64,000 bases of DNA, taken from contig NZ_OY762899.1 in assembly GCF_963666545.1 (NCBI RefSeq), forward strand, positions 1,860,001-1,924,000, given 5' to 3'. Below the pieces are notes generated by a model. The model ran no database searches, was not told where the DNA came from, and worked only from the letters and a program-made list of their open reading frames with translations. The first letter of the stretch is position 1. Each line of letters starts with the position of its first letter. The translations under genes were made by a program, and so were the position numbers. Shown here one piece after another: positions 45,710 to 55,163 of this stretch. The DNA is from an uncultured Bacteroides sp. Lineage in GTDB: Bacteria > Bacteroidota > Bacteroidia > Bacteroidales > Bacteroidaceae.

Positions 45710-46222
45710 ATGGAAATACATATCGATAATAAAATTGCAGAAATACAGTTGGTTAGCAAAGAGGGCAATAACGTCGTTCTTTCTATTAACGGAAAAGAAT
45801 TTGTAGTAGATGTGGTGATGGCAGAGAATGGAGCTTGCTCAATCTTGCATGACGGACAATCTTACAACGCACAACTAATCCGACGAGAGAATGGTAAAAA
45901 TTACAAAATTAATACCTACTCATCTTCCTTCAACGTAGAGATTGTAGACACACAAGCCAAATATCTGCAGATGAAGAAGAAGGCTGTTGACATGCCAGAG
46001 GATAAAGTCTCATCGCCTATGCCCGGCAAAGTTATTAGCATACCGGTAACCGAAGGGCAAAAGGTCAAAGCCGGCGATGTGCTCATTGTTATTGAAGCCA
46101 TGAAAATGCAAAACAATTATAAAGCCTCTTCGGATGGTGAGATAAAAAAAATATTGGTCAAAGAAGGAGATACCATCAATGGTGACCAAATTCTAATTAC
46201 ACTCGATTTAAACAAGGATTGA
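45710..46222 (+). CDS. biotin carboxyl carrier protein of the acyl-CoA carboxylase
   Basis: 170 residues. An N-terminal region of about 95 residues resembles the carrier part of acyl-CoA carboxylases, then a biotinyl-lipoyl domain (MPGKVISIPVTEGQKVKAG) with Lys132 in the EAMKM biotinylation motif. Lengthwise it fits a stand-alone BCCP of propionyl-CoA carboxylase or methylmalonyl-CoA decarboxylase. It lies between the biotin carboxylase and carboxyltransferase genes with one base to the latter. Confidence 0.95.
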   Translation: MEIHIDNKIAEIQLVSKEGNNVVLSINGKEFVVDVVMAENGACSILHDGQSYNAQLIRRENGKNYKINTYSSSFNVEIVDTQAKYLQMKKKAVDMPEDKVSSPMPGKVISIPVTEGQKVKAGDVLIVIEAMKMQNNYKASSDGEIKKILVKEGDTINGDQILITLDLNKD

Positions 46223-46223
46223 T

Positions 46224-47753
46224 ATGAGTAAAGACAAATACAGCAGTTTTACGGAACTCAACAAACAAGCCGAATTAGGCGGAGGTATAGGGAAAATAGA
46301 GAAGCAGCATCAAAATGGCAAAATGACAGCCCGCGAGCGTGTCAATGTCTTGTTAGATAAAGATACATTTGTGGAACTGGACAAGCTGATGATAAACCAC
46401 TGCACCAACTTTGGCATGGAGAAGAATCGGATAGCCGGAGATGCCATGGTGAGCGGATACGGAAAGATAAATGGAAGATTAGTCTTTGTCTATGCTTATG
46501 ACTTCACTGCTTATGGTGGCTCATTGGGAGCAACAACAGCCAAGAAGATTGTTAAAGTGCAAAAGCTGGCTCTGAAGAATGGCGCACCCATTATTGCGCT
46601 GAATGATTCGGGAGGAGCACGCATACAAGAAGGAATAGAAAGTCTGGATGGATATGCTGAGATCTTTCATCAAAACATTATGGCAAGTGGAGTAATACCA
46701 CAAATATCGGCTATTCTTGGACCTTGTGCCGGTGGCGCTTGCTACTCTCCTGCTCTTACAGACTTTATCTTCATGGTAAAAGGGAATAGCCACATGTTTA
46801 TTACCGGCCCCGATGTAGTAAAAGCTGTAACGCATGAAGAGATAGACAAAGAGAAGCTGGGAGGAACCCATACGCACAGCACTCAAAGCGGTGTGACACA
46901 CTTTGTATGTGACACAGAAGAAGAGTTATTAATGTCCATTCGCGAGTTACTGAGTTTTCTGCCATCTAACAATATGGAAGATGCCGCCGCCCGACACACC
47001 AATGATGATAGTCGGCGCGAAGATGAAGAATTGCAGCATATCGTGCCCGAAGATCCGGACCAACCATACGATATCAGAAGCATTATAGAAGCAGTAGCAG
47101 ACGAACGTTATTTCTTTGAGATCATGCCTGATTTTGCCAGAAACATCGTGATTGGTTTTGCCCGTTTAGGCGGACGTTCGGTTGGTATTGTAGCAAATCA
47201 GCCCAACTATCTGGCCGGAGTGCTCGATATTAATGCTTCGGATAAAGCAGCCCGCTTCATTCGTTTTTGCGATTGTTTCAATATCCCCATCATTACATTT
47301 GAAGATGTGCCGGGATTCTTGCCGGGTTATACACAAGAAAGCAACGGTATTATTCGCCACGGAGCTAAAATTGTATATGCCTACGCCGAAGCAACTGTTC
47401 CTAAAATAACCGTCATCACACGTAAAGCTTATGGTGGAGCTTATATCGTAATGAATAGCAAGCTCATCGGATCGGATGTTAATTTCGCATATCCTACTGC
47501 TGAGATAGCTGTTATGGGAGCAGAAGGAGCCATCAACATCTTATATCGCAATGCAGACGAAGAGACCAAGCTGAAAGAGTTGGAAGCTTATCGGGAAAAA
47601 TTTGCCACTCCCTACCAAGCGGCCGAACTTGGAAGCATTGACGAGATAATACAGCCCAAGCAGACACGTATAAGGCTGATACAAGCGTTGGAGATGACAC
47701 AAAACAAAGTGCAGACCAACCCACATAAAAAGCATGGGAATATACCTTTATAG
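46224..47753 (+). CDS. carboxyltransferase (beta) subunit, propionyl-CoA carboxylase/methylmalonyl-CoA decarboxylase type
   Basis: 509 residues, two crotonase-fold halves. Motifs: GKMTARERVNVLLD, FTAYGGSLGATTAKKIVKVQ, NDSGGARIQEGIESLDGYAEIF, GPCAGGACYSPALTDF (acyl-CoA oxyanion hole), and in the second half GIVANQPNYLAGVLDINASDKAARFIRFCD and ITRKAYGGAYIVM. It transfers CO2 between carboxybiotin and an acyl-CoA. Context (mutase operon, cobalamin switch) favours propionyl-CoA/(S)-methylmalonyl-CoA. No methylmalonyl-CoA epimerase gene is in the window. It ends one base before the convergent MATE gene. Confidence 0.95.
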   Translation: MSKDKYSSFTELNKQAELGGGIGKIEKQHQNGKMTARERVNVLLDKDTFVELDKLMINHCTNFGMEKNRIAGDAMVSGYGKINGRLVFVYAYDFTAYGGSLGATTAKKIVKVQKLALKNGAPIIALNDSGGARIQEGIESLDGYAEIFHQNIMASGVIPQISAILGPCAGGACYSPALTDFIFMVKGNSHMFITGPDVVKAVTHEEIDKEKLGGTHTHSTQSGVTHFVCDTEEELLMSIRELLSFLPSNNMEDAAARHTNDDSRREDEELQHIVPEDPDQPYDIRSIIEAVADERYFFEIMPDFARNIVIGFARLGGRSVGIVANQPNYLAGVLDINASDKAARFIRFCDCFNIPIITFEDVPGFLPGYTQESNGIIRHGAKIVYAYAEATVPKITVITRKAYGGAYIVMNSKLIGSDVNFAYPTAEIAVMGAEGAINILYRNADEETKLKELEAYREKFATPYQAAELGSIDEIIQPKQTRIRLIQALEMTQNKVQTNPHKKHGNIPL

Positions 47754-47754
47754 C

Positions 47755-49107
47755 TTAAGCAACCCTATGCATTGCTTTGAACTTGCGGAATTGTCTCCAC
47801 AGCATAAAGCCTGAAACAAGACTTGCTGCAATGTCGGCGCACGGCATACTTGCCCAAACGCCCACTGTTCCGAAAAACTGTGGAAGAATAAGCAAACAAG
47901 GTATGAGGAAAAGCACTTGGCGGGTGAGAGAAAGAAAAATCGCCTTACCCGCCATGCCAATGCTCTGAAAGAAATTTGAAGTGACCATCTGAAAGCCCAC
48001 GATGGGGAAAAAGATGATGATGATGCGTAACCCTTGAGAGGATAATCGAATAAGTTCGGTATCAGGCGTAAAGATAGAAGTAACCAGCTCCGGAATAAAC
48101 ATGCCCATAAGAAAACCTGCCGTAGTCACAATCGTTGCCGCATAGATCGTTAACTTTAAAACACGAGTTACCCGCGGATACAATTGAGCACCATAGTTAT
48201 AACCCGCAATGGGTTGCATACCCTGGTTAAGTCCCATCACAATCATCGCAAAGAGGAAGACCAAACGGTTGACAATACCAAAAGCACCAATAGCCAAATC
48301 TCCTCCGTATCGTTTCAGCCCTTGATTGATTAAAATAACGATAAAGCAAGAGGCTAAATTCATCAAGAATGGAGACATACCGATAGCTAACGAATCGAAA
48401 ACTATCTTTCGCTTTAGACGAAAAATACCCCGATGAAAATGCAAAAGTTCGTTCTGATTGCTAAATAACTTCAACTGCCATATTAATGCAATCAGTTGAG
48501 CAAGCACAGTAGCAATGGCAGCACCCTGGATTCCCCATCCAAAACCAAAAATGAACAAAGGAGCCAACAAAAGATTAATAACCACTGTAGAAATAGTAGC
48601 ATACATCGCTTTCTGAGGATGCCCGGCTGCCCGAAGTGTTGCATTTAAACCCAAATAAAGGTGCGTCACCACATTACCGAGTAAAATCACTTGCATATAA
48701 TCACGCGCATATCCTATTGTTTGATCACTGGCACCAAAGAAATAGAGAATGGGATCAAGAAATATCAAAAAGACAACCGTAAAGAGTAAGCCAATGATAA
48801 GGTTTAAAACCAAAACATTGCCCAACACCCGTTGAGCGGTGTCGTAGTCCTTCTGCCCTAGTCTTACGGAGATAAGAGTTGCCGCCCCGGCACCGACCAA
48901 AGAGCCAAAAGCGGCTGCCAGGTTCATGAGCGGGAAAGTCAACGCTAAGCCTGAAATGGCCATTGAGCCCACTCCGTGCCCAATAAAGATACTATCAATC
49001 ATGTTGTAAAGAGAAGATGCAGTCATCGCTATAATAGCAGGAATAGAATATTGCATTAAAAGTTTCCCTATCTTATCGGTGCCCAGCGTAGTCGGAGTTC
49101 TTTGCAT
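47755..49107 (-). CDS. MATE-family multidrug/sodium antiporter
   Basis: 450 residues from the ATG at 49107 (MQRTPTTLGTDKIGKLLMQYSIP). The open frame extends 13 codons further but runs into a -7 box (49134-49141). Twelve hydrophobic helices in two halves, with IPAIIAMTASSLYNMIDSIFIGHGVG near the N-terminus and the half repeat at MNLASCFIVILINQGLKRYGG. It belongs to the bacterial MATE/NorM-DinF group and exports cationic compounds using Na+ or H+. The substrate is not known. Confidence 0.93.
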   Translation of the reverse strand: MQRTPTTLGTDKIGKLLMQYSIPAIIAMTASSLYNMIDSIFIGHGVGSMAISGLALTFPLMNLAAAFGSLVGAGAATLISVRLGQKDYDTAQRVLGNVLVLNLIIGLLFTVVFLIFLDPILYFFGASDQTIGYARDYMQVILLGNVVTHLYLGLNATLRAAGHPQKAMYATISTVVINLLLAPLFIFGFGWGIQGAAIATVLAQLIALIWQLKLFSNQNELLHFHRGIFRLKRKIVFDSLAIGMSPFLMNLASCFIVILINQGLKRYGGDLAIGAFGIVNRLVFLFAMIVMGLNQGMQPIAGYNYGAQLYPRVTRVLKLTIYAATIVTTAGFLMGMFIPELVTSIFTPDTELIRLSSQGLRIIIIFFPIVGFQMVTSNFFQSIGMAGKAIFLSLTRQVLFLIPCLLILPQFFGTVGVWASMPCADIAASLVSGFMLWRQFRKFKAMHRVA

Positions 49108-49133
49108 TGTAATACGTTGTTTATTTGAGTTCA

Positions 49134-49141
49134 CAAAAGTA
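49134..49141 (-). promoter_or_regulatory. -7 box of the MATE exporter gene
   Basis: TACTTTTG on the minus strand, 26 bp before the ATG at 49107. It sets the start of that gene. Confidence 0.6.
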
Positions 49142-49319
49142 CACATTTCCCGCCACTAGCCGAAATATAGGCTGCAAAGAAAACATTCTTTCACATAGCC
49201 TATCATGCTTACTATCCATGCAGTGAAAGGGCACCTTTCGTTAATTAGCATGTAAATCGTGCCATAATATAAGAAATGTTTCGTATTTTTGCCCCCGAAA
49301 TTGAGTTAATACGTAACAA

Positions 49320-51056
49320 ATGAATATATTAGAATTAAGTGAACAGGAGATCATCCGACGCAATAGCTTGAATGAACTCCGTGCAATGGGCATCGAGCCC
49401 TACCCCGCTGCTGAGTATATAACCAATGCTTTCTCTACTGATATAAAAGCTGAATTTAAAGAAGGTGAAGAGGCAGAACCTCGTCAAGTATCTATTGCAG
49501 GACGTATAATGAGCCGCCGCGTAATGGGAAAGGCTTCTTTTATCGAACTACAAGACTCGAAAGGTCGCATTCAAGTATACATAACCAGAGATGATATCTG
49601 TCCGGAAGAGAACAAAGACTTATATACCACTGTATTTAAGCGCTTGCTCGACTTAGGAGACTTTATAGGCATCGAAGGGTTTGTGTTTAAAACGCAGATG
49701 GGTGAAATAAGCATTCACGCCCAAAAACTTACCGTGTTGAGCAAATCGATCAAACCGTTGCCAACAGTGAAATATAAAGATGGTGTGGCTTTCGACTCAT
49801 TTGAAGACCCGGAAATGCGCTATCGCCAACGCTATGTTGATCTGGTAGTTAACGACGGCGTGAAAGATATATTCATTAAACGAAATAAAGTGTATTCTTC
49901 TATGCGTGAGTTCTTCAATGCAAGAGAATACATGGAGGTAGAAACTCCTATATTGCAGGCTATCCCCGGTGGAGCAGCCGCAAGACCTTTCATGACACAT
50001 CACAATGCGCTTGACATCCCTTTATATCTGCGTATTGCCGACGAGCTATACCTAAAACGCTTGATTGTAGGTGGGTTCGAAGGAGTGTATGAATTCTCAA
50101 AGAATTTCCGTAACGAAGGCATGGACCGCACACACAATCCGGAGTTTACTTGTATGGAGATATACGTATCTTACAAAGACTACAACTGGATGATGAACTT
50201 CACCGAACAAATGCTCGAGAAGATTTGCATGGATGTGAACGGTACCACAGAGGTGAAAGTAGGCGACAAATCAATCAGCTTCAAAGCTCCTTTCAAGCGA
50301 GTGACCATGTTCGACGCCATTAAAGAGTTTACCGGATACGAATTGTCGGGTAAAAGCGAGGAGGAAATATATGAAATATGCAAGAAGCTGAATATGGAGA
50401 TCAACGAAACAATGGGCAAGGGAAAACTCATTGACGAAATATTTGGCGAGTTCTGCGAAGGCAATTATATTCAACCTACCTTCATCACCGATTATCCGGT
50501 AGAGATGTCTCCGCTGACAAAAAAGCATCGTAGCAACCCGGAACTAACTGAACGTTTCGAACTAATGGTGAACGGAAAAGAGTTGTGCAACGCTTATTCA
50601 GAGCTTAATGACCCGATTGATCAGTTGGAACGTTTTCAAGACCAACTACGATTAAGTGAAAAGGGAGATGATGAAGCGATGTTTATCGACACAGACTTTG
50701 TACGTGCATTGGAGTATGGTATGCCTCCTACATCGGGTATGGGTATCGGTATGGACCGTCTGGTGATGTTGATGACAGGACAAACAACCATTCAGGAAGT
50801 TCTCTTCTTCCCACAAATGCGCCCTGAAAAGAGTATAAAGAAAGATTCCGTCGGCAAATATACCGAACTGGGAATACCCGAAGAATGGGTTCCTGTTGTT
50901 CAGAAGGCCGGATATAACTTGGTAGATGACATGAAAGACGTCAACCCACAGAAACTACATCAGGATATCTGCGGGGTGAACAAAAAATACAAATTAGAGT
51001 TAGCAAACCCATCGGTGAATGATGTAACCGAATGGATTAAGAGACTTAATTCGTAA
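49320..51056 (+). CDS. lysS: lysyl-tRNA synthetase, class II
   Basis: 578 residues. N-terminal OB-fold anticodon domain (VSIAGRIMSRRVMGKASFIELQD), class II motif 1 (EVETPILQAIPGGAAARPF), motif 2 (FRNEGMDRTHNPEFTCMEIY) and motif 3 (GMPPTSGMGIGMDRLVMLMTG). It charges tRNA-Lys in the cytoplasm. It is about 70 residues longer than the E. coli enzyme because of a C-terminal helical extension (LGIPEEWVPVVQKAGYNLVD to the end), which I understand to be usual in this phylum. -7 box TATTTTTG at 49284-49291. It is the first gene of an operon with gpsA and pgi. Confidence 0.98.
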   Translation: MNILELSEQEIIRRNSLNELRAMGIEPYPAAEYITNAFSTDIKAEFKEGEEAEPRQVSIAGRIMSRRVMGKASFIELQDSKGRIQVYITRDDICPEENKDLYTTVFKRLLDLGDFIGIEGFVFKTQMGEISIHAQKLTVLSKSIKPLPTVKYKDGVAFDSFEDPEMRYRQRYVDLVVNDGVKDIFIKRNKVYSSMREFFNAREYMEVETPILQAIPGGAAARPFMTHHNALDIPLYLRIADELYLKRLIVGGFEGVYEFSKNFRNEGMDRTHNPEFTCMEIYVSYKDYNWMMNFTEQMLEKICMDVNGTTEVKVGDKSISFKAPFKRVTMFDAIKEFTGYELSGKSEEEIYEICKKLNMEINETMGKGKLIDEIFGEFCEGNYIQPTFITDYPVEMSPLTKKHRSNPELTERFELMVNGKELCNAYSELNDPIDQLERFQDQLRLSEKGDDEAMFIDTDFVRALEYGMPPTSGMGIGMDRLVMLMTGQTTIQEVLFFPQMRPEKSIKKDSVGKYTELGIPEEWVPVVQKAGYNLVDDMKDVNPQKLHQDICGVNKKYKLELANPSVNDVTEWIKRLNS

Positions 51057-51060
51057 AAAA

Positions 51061-52056
51061 ATGAAATTACCCGGTAGGATAGCTATAATGGGAGGAGGAA
51101 GCTGGGCCACGGCCATTGCAAAAATGGTACTGGCTCAGGAAGAATCAATAAATTGGTATATGCGCCGAGACGACCGTATAGCCGACTTCAAAAGATTAGG
51201 CCATAATCCGGCTTACTTAACAGGTGTGAAGTTCGACATCAAGCGTATTAATTTTAGTTCTAACATTAATGACATAGTGAAGGATTCGGATACGCTTGTC
51301 TTTGTCACACCTTCTCCTTACCTAAAAACTCACCTAAAGAAACTGAAAACTCGTATAAGAGAGAAGTTCATCATTACAGCCATTAAAGGCATTGTGCCTG
51401 ATGACAACTTGATTGTATCGGAGTACTTCACCAAAGAATACGGAGTTCCTGAAGAAAACATCGCCGTCTTAGGTGGTCCATGCCATGCCGAAGAGGTCGC
51501 TTTGGAGCGCTTATCTTATCTCACCATTGCTTGCCCTGACAAAGACAAAGCTCGCGTGTTTGCCCGTAAGTTAGGAAGTAGCTATATAAAAACATCGATT
51601 AGTGGCGACGTTACCGGCATCGAGTACAGTTCTGTATTAAAGAATGTGTACGCTATTGCTGCGGGTATTTGTAGCGGACTAAAATACGGCGATAACTTTC
51701 AGGCTGTGCTTATGTCGAATGCTATACAGGAGATGAATCGCTTTCTCAACACGGTATATCCCTTGGACAGAAACGTAGACGATTCGGTGTATCTGGGAGA
51801 TTTGTTAGTAACCAGCTATTCTAATTTCAGCCGTAACCGCACGTTCGGAACGATGATTGGAAAAGGATATTCTGTAAAAAGTGCACAAATCGAAATGGAG
51901 ATGATTGCCGAAGGATACTACGGAACAAAGTGCATCAAAGAAATAAATAAGCATCACCACGTCAACATGCCGATCCTTGATGCTGTATACAATATCTTAT
52001 ACGAACGTATTTCGCCCATGATAGAAATTAAATTGCTCACAGACTCATTCAGATAA
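51061..52056 (+). CDS. gpsA: NAD(P)+-dependent glycerol-3-phosphate dehydrogenase
   Basis: 331 residues. N-terminal Rossmann loop IAIMGGGSWATAIAK (7-21), substrate region TAIKGIVPDD and LGGPCHAEEV, catalytic Lys in SSVLKNVYAIAAGI and the C-terminal GYYGTKCI helix. It makes sn-glycerol 3-phosphate from dihydroxyacetone phosphate for phospholipid synthesis. It starts 4 bp after lysS and is followed by pgi after 83 bp. Confidence 0.96.
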   Translation: MKLPGRIAIMGGGSWATAIAKMVLAQEESINWYMRRDDRIADFKRLGHNPAYLTGVKFDIKRINFSSNINDIVKDSDTLVFVTPSPYLKTHLKKLKTRIREKFIITAIKGIVPDDNLIVSEYFTKEYGVPEENIAVLGGPCHAEEVALERLSYLTIACPDKDKARVFARKLGSSYIKTSISGDVTGIEYSSVLKNVYAIAAGICSGLKYGDNFQAVLMSNAIQEMNRFLNTVYPLDRNVDDSVYLGDLLVTSYSNFSRNRTFGTMIGKGYSVKSAQIEMEMIAEGYYGTKCIKEINKHHHVNMPILDAVYNILYERISPMIEIKLLTDSFR

Positions 52057-52139
52057 CCCTCAACAACCTTTTCTGCACATGCTGCCTGAGCAATAAATAG
52101 TTAAGCAATCAATTATAAACCCTTTAAATAATAACATAT

Positions 52140-53477
52140 ATGATTAGTTTGAATATTGAAAAGACTGCCGGATGCATATCCAAAGAAAAGGTTTTCGCCT
52201 ACGAAGCCTTGGCTAAAGATGCGCAAAAAGCATTGGAGAATGGTACCGGGCAAGGTAACGACTTTCTGGGATGGCTGCACTTGCCTTCTTCTATTAGCAA
52301 AGAACATTTAGCCGATATAAAAGCCACCGCTCAAACACTTAGAGAGAACTGCGATGTAGTGATCGTAGCGGGTATCGGTGGTAGTTACCTTGGCGCACGT
52401 GCGGTTATTGAAGCATTATCTAACAGCTTCACTTGGTTGCAGGATAAGAAGACAGCTCCGGCCATCATCTATGCCGGCCATAACATTGGAGAAGACTATC
52501 TGTATGAACTGACTGAATTCTTGAAAGACAAGAAGTTTGGAGTCATTAATATATCAAAATCGGGTACTACTACCGAAACAGCTCTTGCGTTCCGCCTGCT
52601 AAAGAAGCAATGCGAACAACAGCGCGACAAAGAGATGGCTAAGAAAGTAATCGTGGCCATTACGGATGCTAAAAAAGGTGCTGCCCGCATCACAGCCGAC
52701 AAAGAGGGATACAAATCATTCATCATCCCCGATAATGTTGGCGGACGTTTCTCTGTACTTACTCCCGTAGGCTTGCTGCCTATTGCTGTAGCCGGATTTG
52801 ATATAGAAAAGTTGGTTGCCGGTGCTTCAGATATGGAGACAGCTACTGGTTTGGATGTGCCATTTGCCAAAAATCCTGCTGCCATTTATGCTGCTACCCG
52901 CAACGAACTATACAAGAACGGAAAGAAAATAGAGATTCTGGTTAATTTCAACCCGAAGCTGCACTATGTAAGCGAATGGTGGAAGCAACTGTACGGAGAA
53001 TCAGAAGGAAAAGAGAACAAAGGTATCTTCCCTGCTGCTGTAGACTTCTCGACTGACTTGCACTCTATGGGACAATGGATTCAGGAAGGTGAACGCACCA
53101 TCTATGAAACGGTCATCTCTGTTGAAAAGCCAAATCATACGATGCTTGTTCCTTCGGACGAAGCAAACTTGGACGGATTGAACTTCCTAGCCGGCAAACG
53201 GGTAGATGAGGTAAACAAAATGGCTGAACTTGGCACTCAGTTGGCTCACGTAGACGGAGATGTGCCTAACATCCGTATCGTGATTCCTGAGCTAAACGAA
53301 TATAACATTGGTCAACTGCTTTACTTCTTTGAAGTAGCTTGTGGCATCAGTGGTTATATCTTGGGAGTAAACCCATTCAACCAACCGGGTGTGGAAGCAT
53401 ACAAGAAGAATATGTTTGCATTGCTGAACAAGCCGGGATATGAGGAAGACTCTAAGGCTATTCAGGCAAAACTTTAA
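52140..53477 (+). CDS. pgi: glucose-6-phosphate isomerase
   Basis: 445 residues, the short bacterial form. SIS-domain signatures [18 protein letters not shown] and [18 protein letters not shown], then the active-site stretch [24 protein letters not shown] and C-terminal [19 protein letters not shown] with the catalytic Lys. It interconverts glucose 6-phosphate and fructose 6-phosphate. It is the last gene of the lysS-gpsA-pgi run. The small RNA copy 2 starts about 70 bp after its stop, on the same strand. Confidence 0.97.
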   Translation: MISLNIEKTAGCISKEKVFAYEALAKDAQKALENGTGQGNDFLGWLHLPSSISKEHLADIKATAQTLRENCDVVIVAGIGGSYLGARAVIEALSNSFTWLQDKKTAPAIIYAGHNIGEDYLYELTEFLKDKKFGVINISKSGTTTETALAFRLLKKQCEQQRDKEMAKKVIVAITDAKKGAARITADKEGYKSFIIPDNVGGRFSVLTPVGLLPIAVAGFDIEKLVAGASDMETATGLDVPFAKNPAAIYAATRNELYKNGKKIEILVNFNPKLHYVSEWWKQLYGESEGKENKGIFPAAVDFSTDLHSMGQWIQEGERTIYETVISVEKPNHTMLVPSDEANLDGLNFLAGKRVDEVNKMAELGTQLAHVDGDVPNIRIVIPELNEYNIGQLLYFFEVACGISGYILGVNPFNQPGVEAYKKNMFALLNKPGYEEDSKAIQAKL

Positions 53478-53547
53478 TCAATCTAAATAAGGTCAGGCTA
53501 TTTGCATGCAAGAACTGAAATAAACAGAAGTTCTTTTTGCCAAAAGG

Positions 53548-53579
53548 CTTGACTTTGGCAAGTAAATGTATTATCTTTG
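53548..53579 (+). promoter_or_regulatory. promoter of small RNA copy 2
   Basis: CTTG -33 box (53548-53551), 20-bp spacer, TATCTTTG -7 box (53572-53579), identical in architecture to 27788-27819. Confidence 0.8.
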
Positions 53580-53584
53580 TCAGT

Positions 53585-53652
53585 GTAATCATAAAGTAGT
53601 TTCAGATTAAACTGCGGTAAAAGGAAGAAGCTTTGACTTCTTCCTTTTTTTT
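53585..53652 (+). ncRNA. candidate small RNA, copy 2 (about 68 nt)
   Basis: The invariant core (53582-53621) is identical over 40 bases to copy 1, with the same possible GTAGTTT/AAACTGC hairpin. The terminator here is AAGGAAGAAG (53621-53630), CTTTGA loop, CTTCTTCCTT (53637-53646) and a T-run to 53652: a different stem sequence with complementarity kept on both sides. It is transcribed from its own promoter behind pgi, with no ORF. The 5' end is estimated from the -7 box. Confidence 0.75.
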
Positions 53653-53702
53653 GTAGCAATACTAACAAATGATCAAGAAAACCACTCTTTTTAACCAAGA
53701 GA

Positions 53703-53773
53703 ACGGTTTAGTTGCTCCAAGAAGACGGTTGTGTTCGGTCAACTGCACGGTTGCGTTTCTTCAAAAGACGGTT
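53703..53773. repeat. ACGGTT array behind small RNA copy 2, 21-22-bp period
   Basis: ACGGTT at 53703, 53725, 53747 and 53768 (steps 22, 22, 21). Spacers are shuffled relative to the array at 27944: the first spacer here begins like the first spacer there but ends like the second (TTGCTCCAAGA). This suggests unit gain and loss. Confidence 0.65.
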
Positions 53774-54062
53774 TCTCTTCACTCACTTCATTATTTGTTA
53801 GTGAAATAACTTCTAATGATAACAGATTTTCTCCTATTGTTGTCGAGTAGATGTCTATTTGTCCCCAAAGCTTTCTATTCCGTTAATAATCCATAAGCGT
53901 GCTATTGACAAGAATGAGTTCATAAAACATTATTTGTCCTGATTAAGCAACAACACGGATCTCGCCGTTTCAAACCAATGAAACATTCATTTTAAAGCTC
54001 AAGGAATTAGCCTTCATTTATCGGGTAATTCGTATCTTTGCAACTCACCAATAAGCCTTTAT

Positions 54063-54794
54063 ATGTTTCAAAAAGCAATCAACCAATATTTGGATAAACA
54101 TCATTATAACAGCATACAACTACGTTCGGTTCTGTTCGATATGGACGGGGTATTATTCAACTCCATGCCTTACCATGCCGATGCCTGGTACAAAACAATG
54201 CTTGCCCGCGGGCTTCATTTAAGCAAAGAAGAAGCCTACCTGCACGAAGGGCGTACCGGTTCCGGAACAATCAACATTGTATGTCGCCGTCAACTGGGCC
54301 GCGACGCAACTCCCGAAGAGATAGAGGCCATCTATCATGAAAAGACAATGGAGTTCAACAAGCATCCCTTGGCCAAACGCATGGACGGTGCATGGGAAGT
54401 ACTTAGAAAGGTAAAAGAATCCGGAATCGTGCCCACAGTAGTAACAGGATCCGGACAAGGCACACTTCTGAACAGATTGGAAGAAAACTTTCCGGGAATG
54501 TTTCGTCCTGAACTTATGGTAACGGCTTTCGACGTGAAATATGGTAAGCCTCATCCAGAGCCTTACCTGATGGCATTGGAGAAAGGAGGTTTGAAAGCGA
54601 ATGAAGCTATCGTTGTAGAAAACGCTCCGCTTGGAGTAGAATCCGGTGTTGCAGCCGGTATCTTTACTATAGCAGTTAATACCGGACCACTTGACCCGCA
54701 GGTATTGCTTGATGCCGGCGCCAACCTTCTATTTCCGTCTATGCAAAGCTTCTGTGATGCGTGGGATGGACTCAAAACAGCTTTGCAAGAATAA
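54063..54794 (+). CDS. HAD-superfamily hydrolase, beta-phosphoglucomutase-like
   Basis: 243 residues. HAD motif I FDMDGVLFNS (Asp26 nucleophile, Asp28), a helical cap (about 38-105), motif II VVTGSGQG, motif III Lys in KYGKPHPEPYLMALEKGG and motif IV VVENAPLGVESGVAAG. This is subfamily IA with a cap like that of beta-phosphoglucomutase and sugar-phosphate phosphatases. The substrate is not evident. It is monocistronic with a -7 box TATCTTTG at 54033-54040. Confidence 0.93.
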   Translation: MFQKAINQYLDKHHYNSIQLRSVLFDMDGVLFNSMPYHADAWYKTMLARGLHLSKEEAYLHEGRTGSGTINIVCRRQLGRDATPEEIEAIYHEKTMEFNKHPLAKRMDGAWEVLRKVKESGIVPTVVTGSGQGTLLNRLEENFPGMFRPELMVTAFDVKYGKPHPEPYLMALEKGGLKANEAIVVENAPLGVESGVAAGIFTIAVNTGPLDPQVLLDAGANLLFPSMQSFCDAWDGLKTALQE

Positions 54795-54814
54795 GAATAA
54801 AAAAGTTTATGAAT

Positions 54815-54850
54815 GAAAAGAGGCACCACCAATCACTTGGTTATGCCTCT
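54815..54850 (-). terminator. terminator of the tRNA-Arg gene
   Basis: AGAGGCA (54819-54825) with TGCCTCT (54844-54850), inner ACCAA/TTGGT. On the minus strand TTTT follows. It lies between the HAD gene and the tRNA, so it may serve both. Confidence 0.8.
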
Positions 54851-54880
54851 CTGTTATGAACGTAAAAATACAAAAACATG

Positions 54881-54953
54881 TGACCTGGGTGGGATTCAAA
54901 CCCACGACCTTCAGAACCGGAATCTGACGCTCTATTCACTAAGCTACCAAGCC
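54881..54953 (-). tRNA. tRNA-Arg (anticodon CCG)
   Basis: 73 nt on the minus strand. Acceptor GGCTTGG pairs with CCAGGTC (with two G-U pairs). The D-arm contains AGCTTAGT-GAATAGAGC. The anticodon stem TCAGA/TCTGA encloses TTCCGGT, so the anticodon is CCG, reading CGG arginine codons. The T-arm is GTGGG-TTTGAAT-CCCAC. CCA is not encoded. A -7 box TACTTTTG (minus strand) is at 54963-54970. Confidence 0.96.
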
Positions 54954-54962
54954 AAAGCGTCG

Positions 54963-54970
54963 CAAAAGTA
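54963..54970 (-). promoter_or_regulatory. -7 box of tRNA-Arg
   Basis: TACTTTTG on the minus strand, 9 bp before the mature tRNA 5' end. Confidence 0.6.
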
Positions 54971-55163
54971 GAAAAAAACTGCGCATTCTCCTAATGATTC
55001 ACGCTTTTTTGTCTGAATAAACAGATGTAAACCACAAAAACAGAATGTTATTTTGACACAAAGGAGGACGATAAACAGGCAAATAGTCTACAAATGAAGT
55101 TGATCACAAAACAATTATAAATATTATTTCTATCTTTGCCAACAATCAACTAACAATAAACTT

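Larger units (their letters stand above)
53478..54062. other. 585-bp non-coding stretch with small RNA copy 2 and ACGGTT array
   Basis: No plausible gene. It holds the promoter (53548-53579), small RNA (53585-53652), ACGGTT array (53703-53773), a block TTATTTGTTA...CTAATGA (53790-53819) shared with 28010-28039, about 200 bp with nothing I recognise, and a -7 box TATCTTTG (54033-54040) for the HAD gene. Confidence 0.7.
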
